Part shown: positions 29,726 to 38,634 of the stretch, piece after piece
Position numbering within the stretch: position 1 is the stretch's first letter
How the letters are laid out: each line of letters begins with the position of its first letter
Assembly: GCA_001274695.2 (NCBI GenBank)
Contig: LARU01000002.1
Location: 2,232,001-2,296,000, forward strand
Direction: 5' to 3'
Origin: Azoarcus sp. PA01
GTDB taxonomy: Bacteria > Pseudomonadota > Gammaproteobacteria > Burkholderiales > Rhodocyclaceae
DNA: 64,000 nt
Made by a program: the position numbers and the translations under genes
The notes under the pieces: model-generated
What the model saw: only the letters and a program-made list of their open reading frames with translations
Databases searched by the model: none
Told to the model about the DNA's origin: nothing

Positions 29726-31303
29726 ATGGCCGCGGTAACTCCCGATCAGTTGCACGACCACCATCACGGCCCGACCGGGCTGATGCGCTGGATCACGACG
29801 ACGAATCACAAGGACATCGGCACGATGTACCTGATCTTCAGCTTCGTGATGTTCCTGTCCGGGGGCGTGCTCGCGCTGACGATCCGCGCGGAGCTGTTCC
29901 AGCCCGGCCTGCAGATCGTGCAGCCCGAATTCTTCAATCAGCTGACGACGATGCACGGGCTGGTGATGATTTTCGGCGCGATCATGCCGGCTTTCGTCGG
30001 CTTCGCGAACTGGCAGATCCCGCTGATGATCGGCGCGAGCGACATGGCGTTCGCGCGCATGAACAACTGGAGCTTCTGGCTGCTGCCGCCGGCGGCGATC
30101 CTGCTGATCGGCTCGTTCTTCGTGCCGGGTGGCGCCACCGCCGCCGGCTGGACGATGTACGCGCCGCTGTCGGTGCAGATGGGCATCGGCCAGGACATGG
30201 CGATCTTCGCGGTGCACATCATGGGGATCAGCTCGATCATGGGCGCGATCAACATCGTCGTCACGGTGCTCAACATGCGCGCACCCGGCATGAGGCTGAT
30301 GAAAATGCCGCTGTTCTGCTGGGCGTGGCTGATCACGGCCTATCTGCTGATCGCGGTGATGCCGGTGCTCGCCGGCGCGGTGACGATGGTGCTGACCGAC
30401 CGGCATTTCGGCACGAGCTTCTTCAACGCCGCGGGCGGCGGCGACCCGGTGATGTACCAGCACATCTTCTGGTTCTTCGGCCACCCGGAGGTGTACATCA
30501 TGATTCTCCCGGCCTTCGGCATCATCAGCCACATCATCCCGACGTTCGCCAGAAAACCGCTGTTCGGCTACGCGTCGATGGTGTACGCGCTTGCAGCGAT
30601 CGCGATCCTGAGCTTCTCGGTGTGGGCGCACCACATGTTCACGACCGGCATGCCGGCCGTCGGGCAGCTGTTCTTCATGTATGCGACGATGCTGATCGCG
30701 GTGCCGACCGGCGTCAAAGTGTTCAACTGGGTTGCGACGATGTGGCGCGGTTCGATGAGTTTCGAGCCGCCGATGCTGTGGGCGGTCGGCTTCATCCTGG
30801 TGTTCACGATCGGCGGCTTCACCGGCCTGATCGTCGCGGTCGCGCCGATCGACATCCAGGTGCAGGACACCTATTACGTCGTCGCGCATTTCCACTACGT
30901 GCTGGTCGCCGGGAGCCTGTTCGCGCTGTTCGGCGGCGCGTACTACTGGCTGCCGAAATGGACCGGCCACATGCCTGACGAGCGCCTCGGCAAGATCCAT
31001 TTCTGGTGCTCGATGGTGTTCTTCAACATCGCGTTCTTCCCGATGCATTTCCTCGGGCTCGCCGGCATGCCGCGGCGCATCCCGGACTACGCGCTGCAAT
31101 TCGCCGATTTCAACATGCTCGCGACGATCGGCGCGTTCGGCTTCGGCCTGTCGCAACTGATCTTCATCGTCGTCGCGGTGAAATGCGTGCGGGGCGGCGC
31201 AAAAGCGTCGGCGCGCGCGTGGGAAGGCGCCGACGGGCTCGAATGGACGGTGCCGTCACCGGCGCCGTACCACACTTTCGAGGAAGCGCCGGTGGTGCGG
31301 TGA
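29726..31303 (+). CDS. coxA: Cytochrome c oxidase subunit I
   Basis: The catalytic heme-copper subunit of 525 residues with twelve membrane helices. Low-spin heme a ligands are H77 (TTMHG) and the second His of VAHFHYV. CuB ligands are H253 in the cross-linked motif GHPEVY and H302/H303 in WAHHMFT. D- and K-channel residues such as the DMAFARMNN loop and the lysine-tyrosine region are present, so it is an A-type oxidase. A strong AAGGAGG precedes the ATG. Its stop overlaps the start of the next small gene. Confidence 0.97.
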   Translation: MAAVTPDQLHDHHHGPTGLMRWITTTNHKDIGTMYLIFSFVMFLSGGVLALTIRAELFQPGLQIVQPEFFNQLTTMHGLVMIFGAIMPAFVGFANWQIPLMIGASDMAFARMNNWSFWLLPPAAILLIGSFFVPGGATAAGWTMYAPLSVQMGIGQDMAIFAVHIMGISSIMGAINIVVTVLNMRAPGMRLMKMPLFCWAWLITAYLLIAVMPVLAGAVTMVLTDRHFGTSFFNAAGGGDPVMYQHIFWFFGHPEVYIMILPAFGIISHIIPTFARKPLFGYASMVYALAAIAILSFSVWAHHMFTTGMPAVGQLFFMYATMLIAVPTGVKVFNWVATMWRGSMSFEPPMLWAVGFILVFTIGGFTGLIVAVAPIDIQVQDTYYVVAHFHYVLVAGSLFALFGGAYYWLPKWTGHMPDERLGKIHFWCSMVFFNIAFFPMHFLGLAGMPRRIPDYALQFADFNMLATIGAFGFGLSQLIFIVVAVKCVRGGAKASARAWEGADGLEWTVPSPAPYHTFEEAPVVR

Positions 31304-31425
31304 TGATGATCATGACAAGGGACCCGCGCCGCTCGGCCAACATCCGCACTGCGCTGGTGCTGGCGGCGCTCGCCGTCGCGTTCTTCGTCGCCGTCATCTT
31401 CAAGTATGGAGTGTTCGCGCGATGA
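31303..31425 (+). CDS. Small cytochrome oxidase assembly protein
   Basis: A 40-residue protein with one membrane helix (about residues 14-33, IRTALVLAALAVAFFVAVI). Its position between coxA and ctaG, with TGATG overlap at the start and ATGA overlap at the end, is typical of betaproteobacterial aa3 operons, where a short single-pass protein of this kind is annotated as an oxidase assembly factor. Two further ATGs (31306, 31312) are alternative starts. Function rests on position. Confidence 0.75.
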   Translation: MMIMTRDPRRSANIRTALVLAALAVAFFVAVIFKYGVFAR

Positions 31426-31979
31426 GCATGATTGCTGCCGAGAACCGCCGGCTGCTGTTCCGTCTCGCAGTGGCGGCGGTGGTGATGTTCGGCTTCGGCT
31501 TCCTGCTCGTGCCGTTCTACGAAAAGATCTGCGAGGTCGCCGGCGTGAACAACCTGCTGCAGCCGGACCGCGTCGCGAATTCGCAGGTGGACGCTTCGCG
31601 CACGATCACCGTGCAGTTCGACGCCAACACCCATGACCTGCCGTGGCGCTTCCGTCCGCTGCAGGCTGCCGTGAAAGTTCATCCGGGGGAACTGGTGACG
31701 ATCGCGTACGAAGTGTCGAACACCCGCGATGAGCCCGTGACCGGACAGGCCGTGCCGAGCTACGGGCCGCAGCGCGCCGGGAAGTTCTTCCGCAAGCTGG
31801 ACTGCTTCTGCTTCACGCAGCAGACGCTCCAGGCGGGCGAAAAGCGCACGATGCCGGTCGCCTTCGTCGTCGATGCCGAGCTGCCCGGTGAAATCACGAC
31901 GATCACGCTGTCCTATACCTTCTTCGAGATTGCGGGGCGACGGGTCGTCGGCGCACCCGGAGGTGGAGCGGCCTCTTGA
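31422..31979 (+). CDS. ctaG: Cytochrome c oxidase assembly protein CtaG (Cox11)
   Basis: Membrane-anchored copper chaperone that delivers copper to the CuB site of subunit I. The 185 residues have one N-terminal helix (about 9-28) and a periplasmic immunoglobulin-like domain with the copper motif CFCF (in KLDCFCFTQQ). VPFYEKICEVAG after the helix is also diagnostic. Start and stop overlap their neighbours by 4 bp, so translation is coupled. Confidence 0.96.
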   Translation: MSMIAAENRRLLFRLAVAAVVMFGFGFLLVPFYEKICEVAGVNNLLQPDRVANSQVDASRTITVQFDANTHDLPWRFRPLQAAVKVHPGELVTIAYEVSNTRDEPVTGQAVPSYGPQRAGKFFRKLDCFCFTQQTLQAGEKRTMPVAFVVDAELPGEITTITLSYTFFEIAGRRVVGAPGGGAAS

Positions 31980-32239
31980 GCGATGCGCGGGACGATGGCC
32001 AATTGCCGGGCCCGGGCCGGGAGCCGGGCCCGGAACCGCAGCGCGAGCCGCGCCGGGCCGGTTTCTGGGCGACGTTCAGCGCGGTGCTGTGGTCGTTTCT
32101 CGGCGTGCGGCGGCACGACGCGTATCACCGCGACGCCACGTCGCTCGACCCGAAGCTGGTCGTCGTGGTCGGGCTGCTCGCGGGATTGCTGTTCGTGCTC
32201 GGCCTCGTCACGGTCGTGCACTTCGTCGTCGGAGCATAG
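31976..32239 (+). CDS. DUF2970 membrane protein
   Basis: An 87-residue protein with a hydrophilic N-terminus and the DUF2970 core: FWATFSAVLWSFLGVRR followed by DPKLVVVVGLLAGLLFVLG, one or two membrane helices. It is a standard member of betaproteobacterial cytochrome oxidase operons with no known activity. The only start near the previous stop is TTG, giving a TTGA overlap with ctaG. Starts further in would cut into the low-complexity head only. Confidence 0.75.
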   Translation: MSDARDDGQLPGPGREPGPEPQREPRRAGFWATFSAVLWSFLGVRRHDAYHRDATSLDPKLVVVVGLLAGLLFVLGLVTVVHFVVGA

Positions 32240-32257
32240 AAGGCCTGGGAGGCAGTC

Positions 32258-33109
32258 ATGACGCACACGCTGGACAAATACTTCGTGCCGGAGCCGTCCA
32301 AGTACCCGATCTTCGGCTCGATCGCGCTGCTGCTGTTCGCGTCCGGCGCGGTGATGTGGCTGAACGAGATCGGGCCGGGGCGATGGGTGCTGTTCCTCGG
32401 CGTCGCGACGCTCGTCTACATGCTGTTCGGGTGGTTCGGACAGGTGATCCGCGAATCCCAGAGCGGCAAGTACGGCAAGCAGGTCGACCGCTCGTTTCGC
32501 TGGTCGATGGGCTGGTTCATTTTTTCGGAGGTGATGTTCTTTTCCGCGTTCTTCGGCGCGCTGTTCTACGCGCGCGTGCTGAGCGTGCCGTGGCTGGCGA
32601 GCGGCGCGAACGAGGCGTTGATCTGGCAGGGTTTCACCGGCGCGTGGCCGTCCGACGGCCCGTATCTGGCGGACCCATTCACGCCGATGGGCGCGTGGGG
32701 CATTCCGGCGCTGAACACGCTGATCCTGCTGTCGTCGGGCGCGACGCTGACCTGGGCGCATTACGGCCTGCTGAAGGACAACCGCAGCCAGCTCAAGATC
32801 GGCCTGCTGCTGACGATCCTGCTCGGCGTGACGTTCCTCGGCTTCCAGATCTACGAATACGTCCACGCCTACCGCGAACTCAATCTGCAGCTCGACACCG
32901 GCATCTACGGCTCGACGTTCTTCATGCTGACCGGCTTCCACGGCCTGCATGTGACGATCGGCGCGATCATGCTGACGGTGACGTTAGGGCGCGTGCTCGC
33001 CGGGCACTTCAGCCCGGAGCACCATTTCGCCTTCGAGGCGACCGCGTGGTACTGGCACTTCGTCGACGTCGTGTGGCTGATGCTGTTCGTCGTCGTCTAT
33101 TGGCTATGA
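32258..33109 (+). CDS. coxC: Cytochrome c oxidase subunit III
   Basis: A seven-helix structural subunit of 283 residues that stabilises subunit I and the proton entry path. Recognisable stretches are GWFIFSEVMFFSAFFGALF (with the conserved Glu), NTLILLSSGATLTWAHYG, TGFHGLHVTIGAIML and the C-terminal ATAWYWHFVDVVWL. GGGAGGCAGTC precedes the ATG. The last 6 bp overlap the convergent DUF2909 gene. Confidence 0.96.
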   Translation: MTHTLDKYFVPEPSKYPIFGSIALLLFASGAVMWLNEIGPGRWVLFLGVATLVYMLFGWFGQVIRESQSGKYGKQVDRSFRWSMGWFIFSEVMFFSAFFGALFYARVLSVPWLASGANEALIWQGFTGAWPSDGPYLADPFTPMGAWGIPALNTLILLSSGATLTWAHYGLLKDNRSQLKIGLLLTILLGVTFLGFQIYEYVHAYRELNLQLDTGIYGSTFFMLTGFHGLHVTIGAIMLTVTLGRVLAGHFSPEHHFAFEATAWYWHFVDVVWLMLFVVVYWL

Positions 33110-33304
33110 GCCGAGGCGCTGCGTGATCAACCCCGACGCCAACCCCGCCATCAGCAGCACGAACAGCGCGATCGACAGCGCGACGCGCAGCGCAAGCGCA
33201 TGCACGGTGCGCCGGCTCTTGCCCTGGTCGCGCAGCAGGAACACCAGCGCCGACGCGAGGCTGCCGACGATGAGCACCAGAAAGACGATCACGACGACGT
33301 TCAT
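33104..33304 (-). CDS. DUF2909 twin-transmembrane protein
   Basis: A 66-residue protein with two membrane helices (about 3-23 and 38-60) joined by a basic loop (RDQGKSRRTVHALALR). This is the DUF2909/twin transmembrane type often found antisense within betaproteobacterial oxidase operons. A GGAG lies upstream of the ATG at 33304. It is transcribed against the flanking operon and overlaps the coxC end by 6 bp. Role unknown; an assembly function is inferred from position only. Confidence 0.75.
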   Translation of the reverse strand: MNVVVIVFLVLIVGSLASALVFLLRDQGKSRRTVHALALRVALSIALFVLLMAGLASGLITQRLGS

Positions 33305-33364
33305 GACGGGACTCCGGCGAGCTGACGAAGAGTTCCATTCTCGTCGAAGCGGACGGCGGCGGCG

Positions 33365-34057
33365 ATGATTTTTGGCCGCGTTCATCCGCTGCCGCTGGTC
33401 GCCGGCGTCGCGCTGGCGCTGCTGACCGCGCAGCTCGGCAGCTGGCAGCTGGGCCGGGCGGCCGAGAAGACCGCGCTGCAGGCGCGCATCGCGTCGGCGG
33501 CGGCCAGTGCACCGGTTTCCCCATCGGGATCGATGCCGGTGGCCGAATGGCAGCCGGTGCGGCTGCACGGCGAATGGGTCGCGGCGGCGACGATTTATCT
33601 CGACAACCGCATCCGGCGAGGCCGCCCGGGCTACGAAGTGCTGACACCGCTGCGCCTCGCAGGCGACGCCGGATGGGTGCTGGTCAATCGCGGCTGGATC
33701 GCGGCAGGCCCGGACCGCGCGGTATTGCCCGACGCGGCGCCTGCAGCGGGAGCCATCAACCTTGCCGGCATCGCCCGCGTGCCGCCGGCCGACCCGTTCA
33801 CCCTTGCACCGGAGGCCGCGCAGGGGCGGGTCTGGCAGTACCTCGACATCGAGCGCTATCGCGCGCTGTCCGGGCTCGCGGTGCGCGACTGGATCGTCCA
33901 GCAGACTTCGGCTGCCGCCGACAGCCTGCAGCGCGACTGGCCGCGACCGGACGCCGGCATCGACCGCCACCGCGGCTATGCGCTGCAGTGGTACTCGCTC
34001 GCGGGACTGTCGCTGGTGATGACGGGCGTGTATGTTTTCAGGAGGCTCAGGTCGTGA
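33365..34057 (+). CDS. SURF1-family oxidase assembly protein
   Basis: A 230-residue assembly factor thought to help insert heme a into subunit I. Two membrane helices, near the N-terminus (LPLVAGVALALLTAQLGSW) and the C-terminus (YSLAGLSLVMTGVYVF), flank a periplasmic domain. Family marks are GSWQLGRAAEK, the VNRGWI block and the C-terminal HRGYALQWYSLA. The stop overlaps the next gene by 4 bp (GTGA). Confidence 0.92.
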   Translation: MIFGRVHPLPLVAGVALALLTAQLGSWQLGRAAEKTALQARIASAAASAPVSPSGSMPVAEWQPVRLHGEWVAAATIYLDNRIRRGRPGYEVLTPLRLAGDAGWVLVNRGWIAAGPDRAVLPDAAPAAGAINLAGIARVPPADPFTLAPEAAQGRVWQYLDIERYRALSGLAVRDWIVQQTSAAADSLQRDWPRPDAGIDRHRGYALQWYSLAGLSLVMTGVYVFRRLRS

Positions 34058-34623
34058 CGCAACGCAGTGCCAAACTCACGCTCGCCGTGCTTGTGCTGGT
34101 GTGCACCCTTCCGGTGGCGGCGTCGTATTTCGCCTATTACGTGTGGCAGCCGCAGGGCCAGGTGAACTACGGCGAGCTGATCCCGCTCGCGCCCCTGCCC
34201 GACGCGGTCCTCCCCGGCGTGGCCGGCCAGCCGCCGTTCGAACGGGAAGCGCTGGACGGCCGGTGGACGCTCGTCTATGCCGGCTCCGGCGCCTGCGGGG
34301 CGGATTGCGAACGGGCTTTGTATGCGACGCGCCAGTCGCGCCTCGCGCAGGGCAAGGAGATGACGCGTGTCGATCGGCTGTGGCTCGTCACCGACGATGT
34401 GGATCCGCCGGCGGCGCTGCTCGGCCGGCACGACGGCCTGCGCGTCGCGCGCGCCGGTTCGCCGTGGCTCGTTCGTTTTTCCGGCGCGGAGCGCGGCGTT
34501 CATGTGTTCCTGGTCGATCCGCTCGGCAACGTGATGATGCGTTTCCCTGTCCCGACCGACATCAAGGGGGTGATCAAGGACCTGGAGCGCCTGCTCAAGT
34601 ATTCCGGGCTCGGGCGGGGATGA
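34054..34623 (+). CDS. Sco-like thioredoxin-fold membrane protein
   Basis: A 189-residue protein anchored by one N-terminal helix (about 9-27). The periplasmic thioredoxin-like domain has the Cys pair CGADC (spacing CxxxC), as in the copper site of Sco proteins, and a downstream His in GVHVFLVDPLGN. These suggest a copper or disulfide role in oxidase assembly. The start is a GTG overlapping the surf1 stop. A second Sco-type protein lies at 36611, so the operon has two candidates for CuA maturation. Confidence 0.78.
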   Translation: MTQRSAKLTLAVLVLVCTLPVAASYFAYYVWQPQGQVNYGELIPLAPLPDAVLPGVAGQPPFEREALDGRWTLVYAGSGACGADCERALYATRQSRLAQGKEMTRVDRLWLVTDDVDPPAALLGRHDGLRVARAGSPWLVRFSGAERGVHVFLVDPLGNVMMRFPVPTDIKGVIKDLERLLKYSGLGRG

Positions 34624-34660
34624 CGACGTGCGCGCCGCGAACGCTACCGAAGAGGCCCCG

Positions 34661-35698
34661 ATGACGCTCTACCGACGCCTGGTGCTGGCGGCGCTCGTGC
34701 TGACCACGCTGGTGGTCGTGTTCGGCGCCTATGTGCGCCTCTCCGACGCCGGCCTCGGCTGTCCCGACTGGCCCGGGTGCTACGGCCGGCTCACGCCCCA
34801 CCACGCGTCGGCGGACATCCTGCAGACGCATGCTGCCGATCCGCACGGGCCGGTGAGCCTGCCGAAGGCGTGGAAGGAGATGATCCACCGCTATCTGGCG
34901 GCGAGCCTCGGGCTGCTGATCATCGCGATCGCCGTGCTCGCGTGGCGCAGGCGTAACGACGCGGCGAGTTCGCCGCGGGTCGCGGCTGCGCTCGTCGGCC
35001 TCGTGATCTTCCAGGGGCTGCTCGGCAAATGGACCGTCACGCTGCTGCTCAAGCCGGCGATCGTCACCGCGCATCTGCTCGGCGGCCTGGCGACCTTGGG
35101 ATTGCTCGGGTGGCTAGCGCTGAAGGCGTGGCGCATGCCGCCGGTCGCCGTCTCGCGCGGCCTGCTGGTCGCGGCGCGGTGCGCGCTCGTGCTGCTCGTG
35201 GTCCAGATCATGCTCGGCGGCTGGACCAGCGCGAATTACGCAGCGCTCGCGTGCAGCGATTTTCCTGCGTGCCAGGGGAGCTTCTGGCCGCGTGCGGACT
35301 ACGCCGATGCGTTCCAGGTCGTGCGCGAACTCGGCATGACGGCCGACGGCGAGATCCTGTCGTTCGCCGCCTTGACCGCGATCCACTGGTCGCACCGGAT
35401 CGGGGCTGCACTGACGGCGCTGGCGCTGTCTCTGCTCGCATGGGCATTGTTCCGGCGCCCGGCGACGCGGGCAGCAGGCTTCGCGCTGTTTGCCGCGCTC
35501 GCGCTGCAGACCGCGCTCGGTGTCGCGAATGTCCTGTTCAGCCTGCCGCTGCCGCTTGCCGTCGCGCACAACGCGGGCGCAGCGCTGCTGGTCGGAGTGA
35601 TGGTGACGATCAACTACCGGATGCGCGCCATGCCTCGCCTGGCCGCAATGGGGAGAAGCGAACATGAGCGTGCTGAACACGAGAACTCTTACGCTTGA
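34661..35698 (+). CDS. ctaA: Heme A synthase (CtaA/COX15)
   Basis: Inner-membrane enzyme that oxidises heme O to heme A. The 345 residues form eight membrane helices. The conserved histidines occur in [29 protein letters not shown] and AHNAGA; Cys pairs occur in [11 protein letters not shown] and CSDFPACQG. The ATG at 34661 follows GAGG; an in-frame GTG at 34628 is less likely. The 3' end overlaps ctaB by 35 bp in another frame. Confidence 0.94.
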   Translation: MTLYRRLVLAALVLTTLVVVFGAYVRLSDAGLGCPDWPGCYGRLTPHHASADILQTHAADPHGPVSLPKAWKEMIHRYLAASLGLLIIAIAVLAWRRRNDAASSPRVAAALVGLVIFQGLLGKWTVTLLLKPAIVTAHLLGGLATLGLLGWLALKAWRMPPVAVSRGLLVAARCALVLLVVQIMLGGWTSANYAALACSDFPACQGSFWPRADYADAFQVVRELGMTADGEILSFAALTAIHWSHRIGAALTALALSLLAWALFRRPATRAAGFALFAALALQTALGVANVLFSLPLPLAVAHNAGAALLVGVMVTINYRMRAMPRLAAMGRSEHERAEHENSYA

Positions 35699-36578
35699 CC
35701 GCCATGCCGCCGCGCGGCGGCTGCACGCGTTCTACGTGCTGACGAAACCGCGCGTCAATACGTTGATCGTGTTCTGCGCGGTGATCGGCATGTTCCTCGC
35801 AGTGCCCGACGGGCTGCCCGATCCGAAAAGCGTCGTCGCCGCGACGCTGGGCATCGCTTTCGTCGCCGGCGCTGCCGCCGCGATGAACTGCCTCATCGAG
35901 GCCCACCTCGACGCACGCATGGCGCGCACCCGCCACCGCCCGCTGCCTCGCGGCGAACTTGTGCCCGCCGAGACGCTGCTCTTTGCCGGCGTGCTCGGCG
36001 GCACCGGGCTGACGGTGCTGTATCACTGGGTGAATCCGCTGACGATGTGGCTGACGCTCGCGACGTTCGTCGGCTACGCCGTCGTCTATACGGTCCTGCT
36101 CAAGCCGCGCACGCCGCAGAACATCGTGATCGGCGGCGCGTCGGGCGCGATGCCGCCGGTGCTCGGCTGGGCCGCCGTCACCGGCGAAGTCAGCGCTGAC
36201 GCCCTGTTGCTGTTCCTGATCATCTTCGCCTGGACGCCGCCGCACTTCTGGGCGCTGGCGCTGTATCGCAGCGCGGACTATGCGCGCGCCGGCCTGCCGA
36301 TGCTGCCCGTGACGCATGGGCCGGAATTCACCCGCCTGTCGGTGCTGCTCTATACCTGCATCCTGTTCGGCGTCACGCTGCTGCCGTTCGCGACGCGAAT
36401 GAGCGGCCCGCTGTATCTCGTCTGCGCGATCGCGCTCGGCGCGGGCTTCCTGCGCCATGCGTGGCGCCTGTACGCCGATTACAGCGACGCATTCGCGCGG
36501 CGCACGTTCCGCTTCTCGATCCTGTATCTGTTCTTGCTCTTCGCGGCGCTCCTGGCGGATCATTACCTCCCGTTCTGA
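35664..36578 (+). CDS. ctaB: Protoheme IX farnesyltransferase (heme O synthase)
   Basis: UbiA-superfamily prenyltransferase of 304 residues that adds a farnesyl group to heme B to give heme O, the substrate of CtaA. Key motifs are [21 protein letters not shown] and [19 protein letters not shown], with eight to nine membrane helices. The ATG at 35664 has GGGAGAAG upstream and lies within the ctaA end, so the two are coupled. The usual first Asp motif NxxxDxxxD appears as NCLIEAHLD, a normal variant for this subgroup. Confidence 0.95.
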   Translation: MSVLNTRTLTLDRHAAARRLHAFYVLTKPRVNTLIVFCAVIGMFLAVPDGLPDPKSVVAATLGIAFVAGAAAAMNCLIEAHLDARMARTRHRPLPRGELVPAETLLFAGVLGGTGLTVLYHWVNPLTMWLTLATFVGYAVVYTVLLKPRTPQNIVIGGASGAMPPVLGWAAVTGEVSADALLLFLIIFAWTPPHFWALALYRSADYARAGLPMLPVTHGPEFTRLSVLLYTCILFGVTLLPFATRMSGPLYLVCAIALGAGFLRHAWRLYADYSDAFARRTFRFSILYLFLLFAALLADHYLPF

Positions 36579-36610
36579 TCCCGCTGCCGTTGCAGTCTGC
36601 CGACGTCCCG

Positions 36611-37198
36611 ATGCTACGCACCCTGATCCTCGCGACCGCGCTTGCGCTCGCGGGCTGTACCGATTCTTCCCCGCCCCCGCCTTCTTTCCACGCCACCGAT
36701 ATCACCGGCGCCGAATACGGCAGCACGTTTGCGCTGACCGACCACCACGGCACGCCGCGCACGCTGGCGGATTTCCGCGGCAAGGTCGTGACGATGTTCT
36801 TCGGCTATACGCAATGTCCGGACGTCTGCCCGACGACGCTGTCGACGATGAGCGAAGTAATGCGCCTGCTCGGGCCGGACGCCGAGCGCGTGCAGGTGCT
36901 GTTCGTCACCGTCGATCCCGAGCGCGACACGCAGGCGCTGCTCGCGAATTACGTTCCGCAGTTCGACGCGCGCTTTCTCGGCTTGTATGGCGACGCTGCG
37001 CAGACGCAGGCGGTGGCAAAGGATTTCCGGATTTTCTATCAGAAAAGCGGCGATACCGAAGGGGCGAACTACACCGTCGACCACGTCGCTGGCACGTATG
37101 TCTTCGATCCGGCGGGGCGGTTGCGCCTGTATGTGCGGCATGGGGAATCGGCCGAAAACATCGCGGCGGACATCAGGGCGTTGCTCGCGGCGAAGTGA
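36611..37198 (+). CDS. SCO1/SenC-family copper lipoprotein
   Basis: Copper chaperone for the CuA site of oxidase subunit II, 195 residues. A lipobox LALAGC ends the signal peptide (Cys at about 16), so it is a membrane-anchored lipoprotein. The copper motif is CPDVC in GYTQCPDVCPTT, with the third ligand His in TVDHVAGTYVFD. The ATG at 36611 matches the signal peptide; the open frame further upstream overlaps ctaB and is discarded. It is the last gene of the oxidase operon. Confidence 0.93.
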   Translation: MLRTLILATALALAGCTDSSPPPPSFHATDITGAEYGSTFALTDHHGTPRTLADFRGKVVTMFFGYTQCPDVCPTTLSTMSEVMRLLGPDAERVQVLFVTVDPERDTQALLANYVPQFDARFLGLYGDAAQTQAVAKDFRIFYQKSGDTEGANYTVDHVAGTYVFDPAGRLRLYVRHGESAENIAADIRALLAAK

Positions 37199-37203
37199 TG
37201 TTC

Positions 37204-37236
37204 GCCTGCGAGCGCGAGGACGCTCGCCCGCAGGCG
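37204..37236. terminator. Candidate hairpin between convergent sco and rpoH
   Basis: A strong inverted repeat lies in the 143-bp gap between two convergent genes. The outer stem is CGCCTGCG/CGCAGGCG and the inner stem GAGCG/CGCTC, with two unpaired bases on one side. It is well placed to end transcription from the oxidase operon, but no T-run follows on either strand, so an intrinsic terminator is not proven. Confidence 0.4.
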
Positions 37237-37341
37237 TCTGCGGGCAGGAGGCCGAAGCCTGCGACCGCTCCAACGAAAGTGCTTTCGCGTTTCCGCCCCC
37301 GCTGCAAGAAAACTCGGCGGCGCGTCGTTTTCCCGAGAGGC

Positions 37342-38193
37342 TCAGGCAGGCGCCAGCAAGCCCCGCATCTTCTGCATCGCCTTGGCCTCGATCTGGCGGA
37401 TGCGTTCCGCCGACACGCCGTATTCGGCGGCGAGTTCGTGCAGCGTCGCGCTGTCGCCTTCGGTCAGCCAGCGCCGCTTGACGATTGTGCGGCTGCGGTC
37501 GTCGAGGCTCGCGAGCGCATCGTTCAGCCCTTCGTCCTGCAGACGGGCGAGTTGCGCCTGTTCGAGCACTTCCGAAGGCTCGGCGTTCGGGTCGGGCAGG
37601 TATGCGATCGGCGCGAAGTGATGTTCGTCGTCGTCCGGTCCGCCTTCGAGCTGGACGTCCCGTCCGGTGAGCCGGGTTTCCATTTCGACGACTTCCTCGG
37701 GTTTCACGCCGAGCTGCTTCGCGACCGCGACCACTTCATCCCGATTCAGCGTGCCGGTGTCCTGCTTGAGGCTGCGCAGGTTGAAGAACAGCTTGCGCTG
37801 GGCCTTCGTCGTCGCGATCTTGACGAGGCGCCAGTTCTTCAGGATGTACTCGTGGATCTCGGCCTTGATCCAGTGGATCGCGAACGACACGAGCCGCACG
37901 CCACGCTCGGGGTCGAAGCGCTTCACCGCCTTCATCAGGCCGATGTTGCCTTCCTGAATCAGGTCGGCGTGGGGCAAGCCATAGCCAAGGTAGCCACGCG
38001 AGATCGCGACCACCAGCCGCAGATGAGACATCACCAGTCCGCGCGCAGCTTCCAGGTCGCCTTCATCGCGCAGCCGCGTGGCCAGACTCACCTCTTCCTG
38101 CTCGGTGAGCAGCGGGATGCGATTCACCGACTGGATGTACTGGTCGATACTGCCGACGGCAAAAGGTACCGGGAAAGACAGGGCTTGGCTCAT
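37342..38193 (-). CDS. rpoH: RNA polymerase heat-shock sigma factor (sigma 32)
   Basis: Directs transcription of heat-shock chaperone and protease genes. The 283 residues fit RpoH. The diagnostic RpoH box is QRKLFFNLR. Region 2 has DLIQEGNIGLMKAVKRFDP and the promoter-melting FAIHWIKAEIHEYI. Region 4 ends with a helix-turn-helix (LHELAAEYGVSAERIRQIE). A GAGGAGG lies about 10 bases upstream of the ATG. A perfect CIRCE operator lies 28 bp before the start, so HrcA repression of rpoH is likely. Confidence 0.96.
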   Translation of the reverse strand: MSQALSFPVPFAVGSIDQYIQSVNRIPLLTEQEEVSLATRLRDEGDLEAARGLVMSHLRLVVAISRGYLGYGLPHADLIQEGNIGLMKAVKRFDPERGVRLVSFAIHWIKAEIHEYILKNWRLVKIATTKAQRKLFFNLRSLKQDTGTLNRDEVVAVAKQLGVKPEEVVEMETRLTGRDVQLEGGPDDDEHHFAPIAYLPDPNAEPSEVLEQAQLARLQDEGLNDALASLDDRSRTIVKRRWLTEGDSATLHELAAEYGVSAERIRQIEAKAMQKMRGLLAPA

Positions 38194-38220
38194 ATATATG
38201 GGTCCTCCTCGAAACCAATG

Positions 38221-38247
38221 TTAGCACTCATGGCCTTGGAGTGCTAA
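38221..38247 (-). promoter_or_regulatory. CIRCE operator (HrcA binding site) of rpoH
   Basis: Perfect CIRCE: arms TTAGCACTC (38221-38229) and GAGTGCTAA (38239-38247) separated by exactly 9 bases. This is the site bound by the heat-shock repressor HrcA. It begins 28 bp upstream of the rpoH start codon on the rpoH side, so it probably lies in the 5' untranslated region or at the promoter. No hrcA gene is in the window. Confidence 0.93.
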
Positions 38248-38634
38248 GCGCCTGCCCGGCTTCCAGTTGGCGGCATCCGGAACCCGGGCATGCCGCGCCG
38301 GCGGCGCCATGCCCCGAGCACCGAAAACCTTTGCCGCCGGCCGTTTCCTCCGAGGGCTGCAGGCATGCTCATGGCGTTCCAGTCGCAGTGCAGCAATGCT
38401 GCAAACATATGCACGACGCCGCCGGGCAAAAGGGCAGCCATGGCCGGGCGTGCCGTATCGGGTATCCATGTTGCGTCGGTGCAACATCTTTTGTCGGCAG
38501 CGTGCGTTCCGGGCCTGCTCGACTTGCGCCTGCATGCTCCCGTTTTGCACAATCGGTTCAACTTCTCGCTTGAGAGGTAAGTCGGGCCGTGGTGGATCCC
38601 CCGGTCTCAGCTTCAAATTAGAGGAGAAATATTC
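38248..38634. other. Intergenic region rpoH / porin
   Basis: About 390 bp with promoters for rpoH (leftward) and the porin (rightward). Short frames are open in several phases, none with a ribosome site. A possible porin promoter is TTGCGC (38524-38529) with CACAAT (38548-38553), spacer 18. The porin mRNA start region ends in an AT-rich leader with AGAGGAG before the ATG. Nothing else was recognised. Confidence 0.35.
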
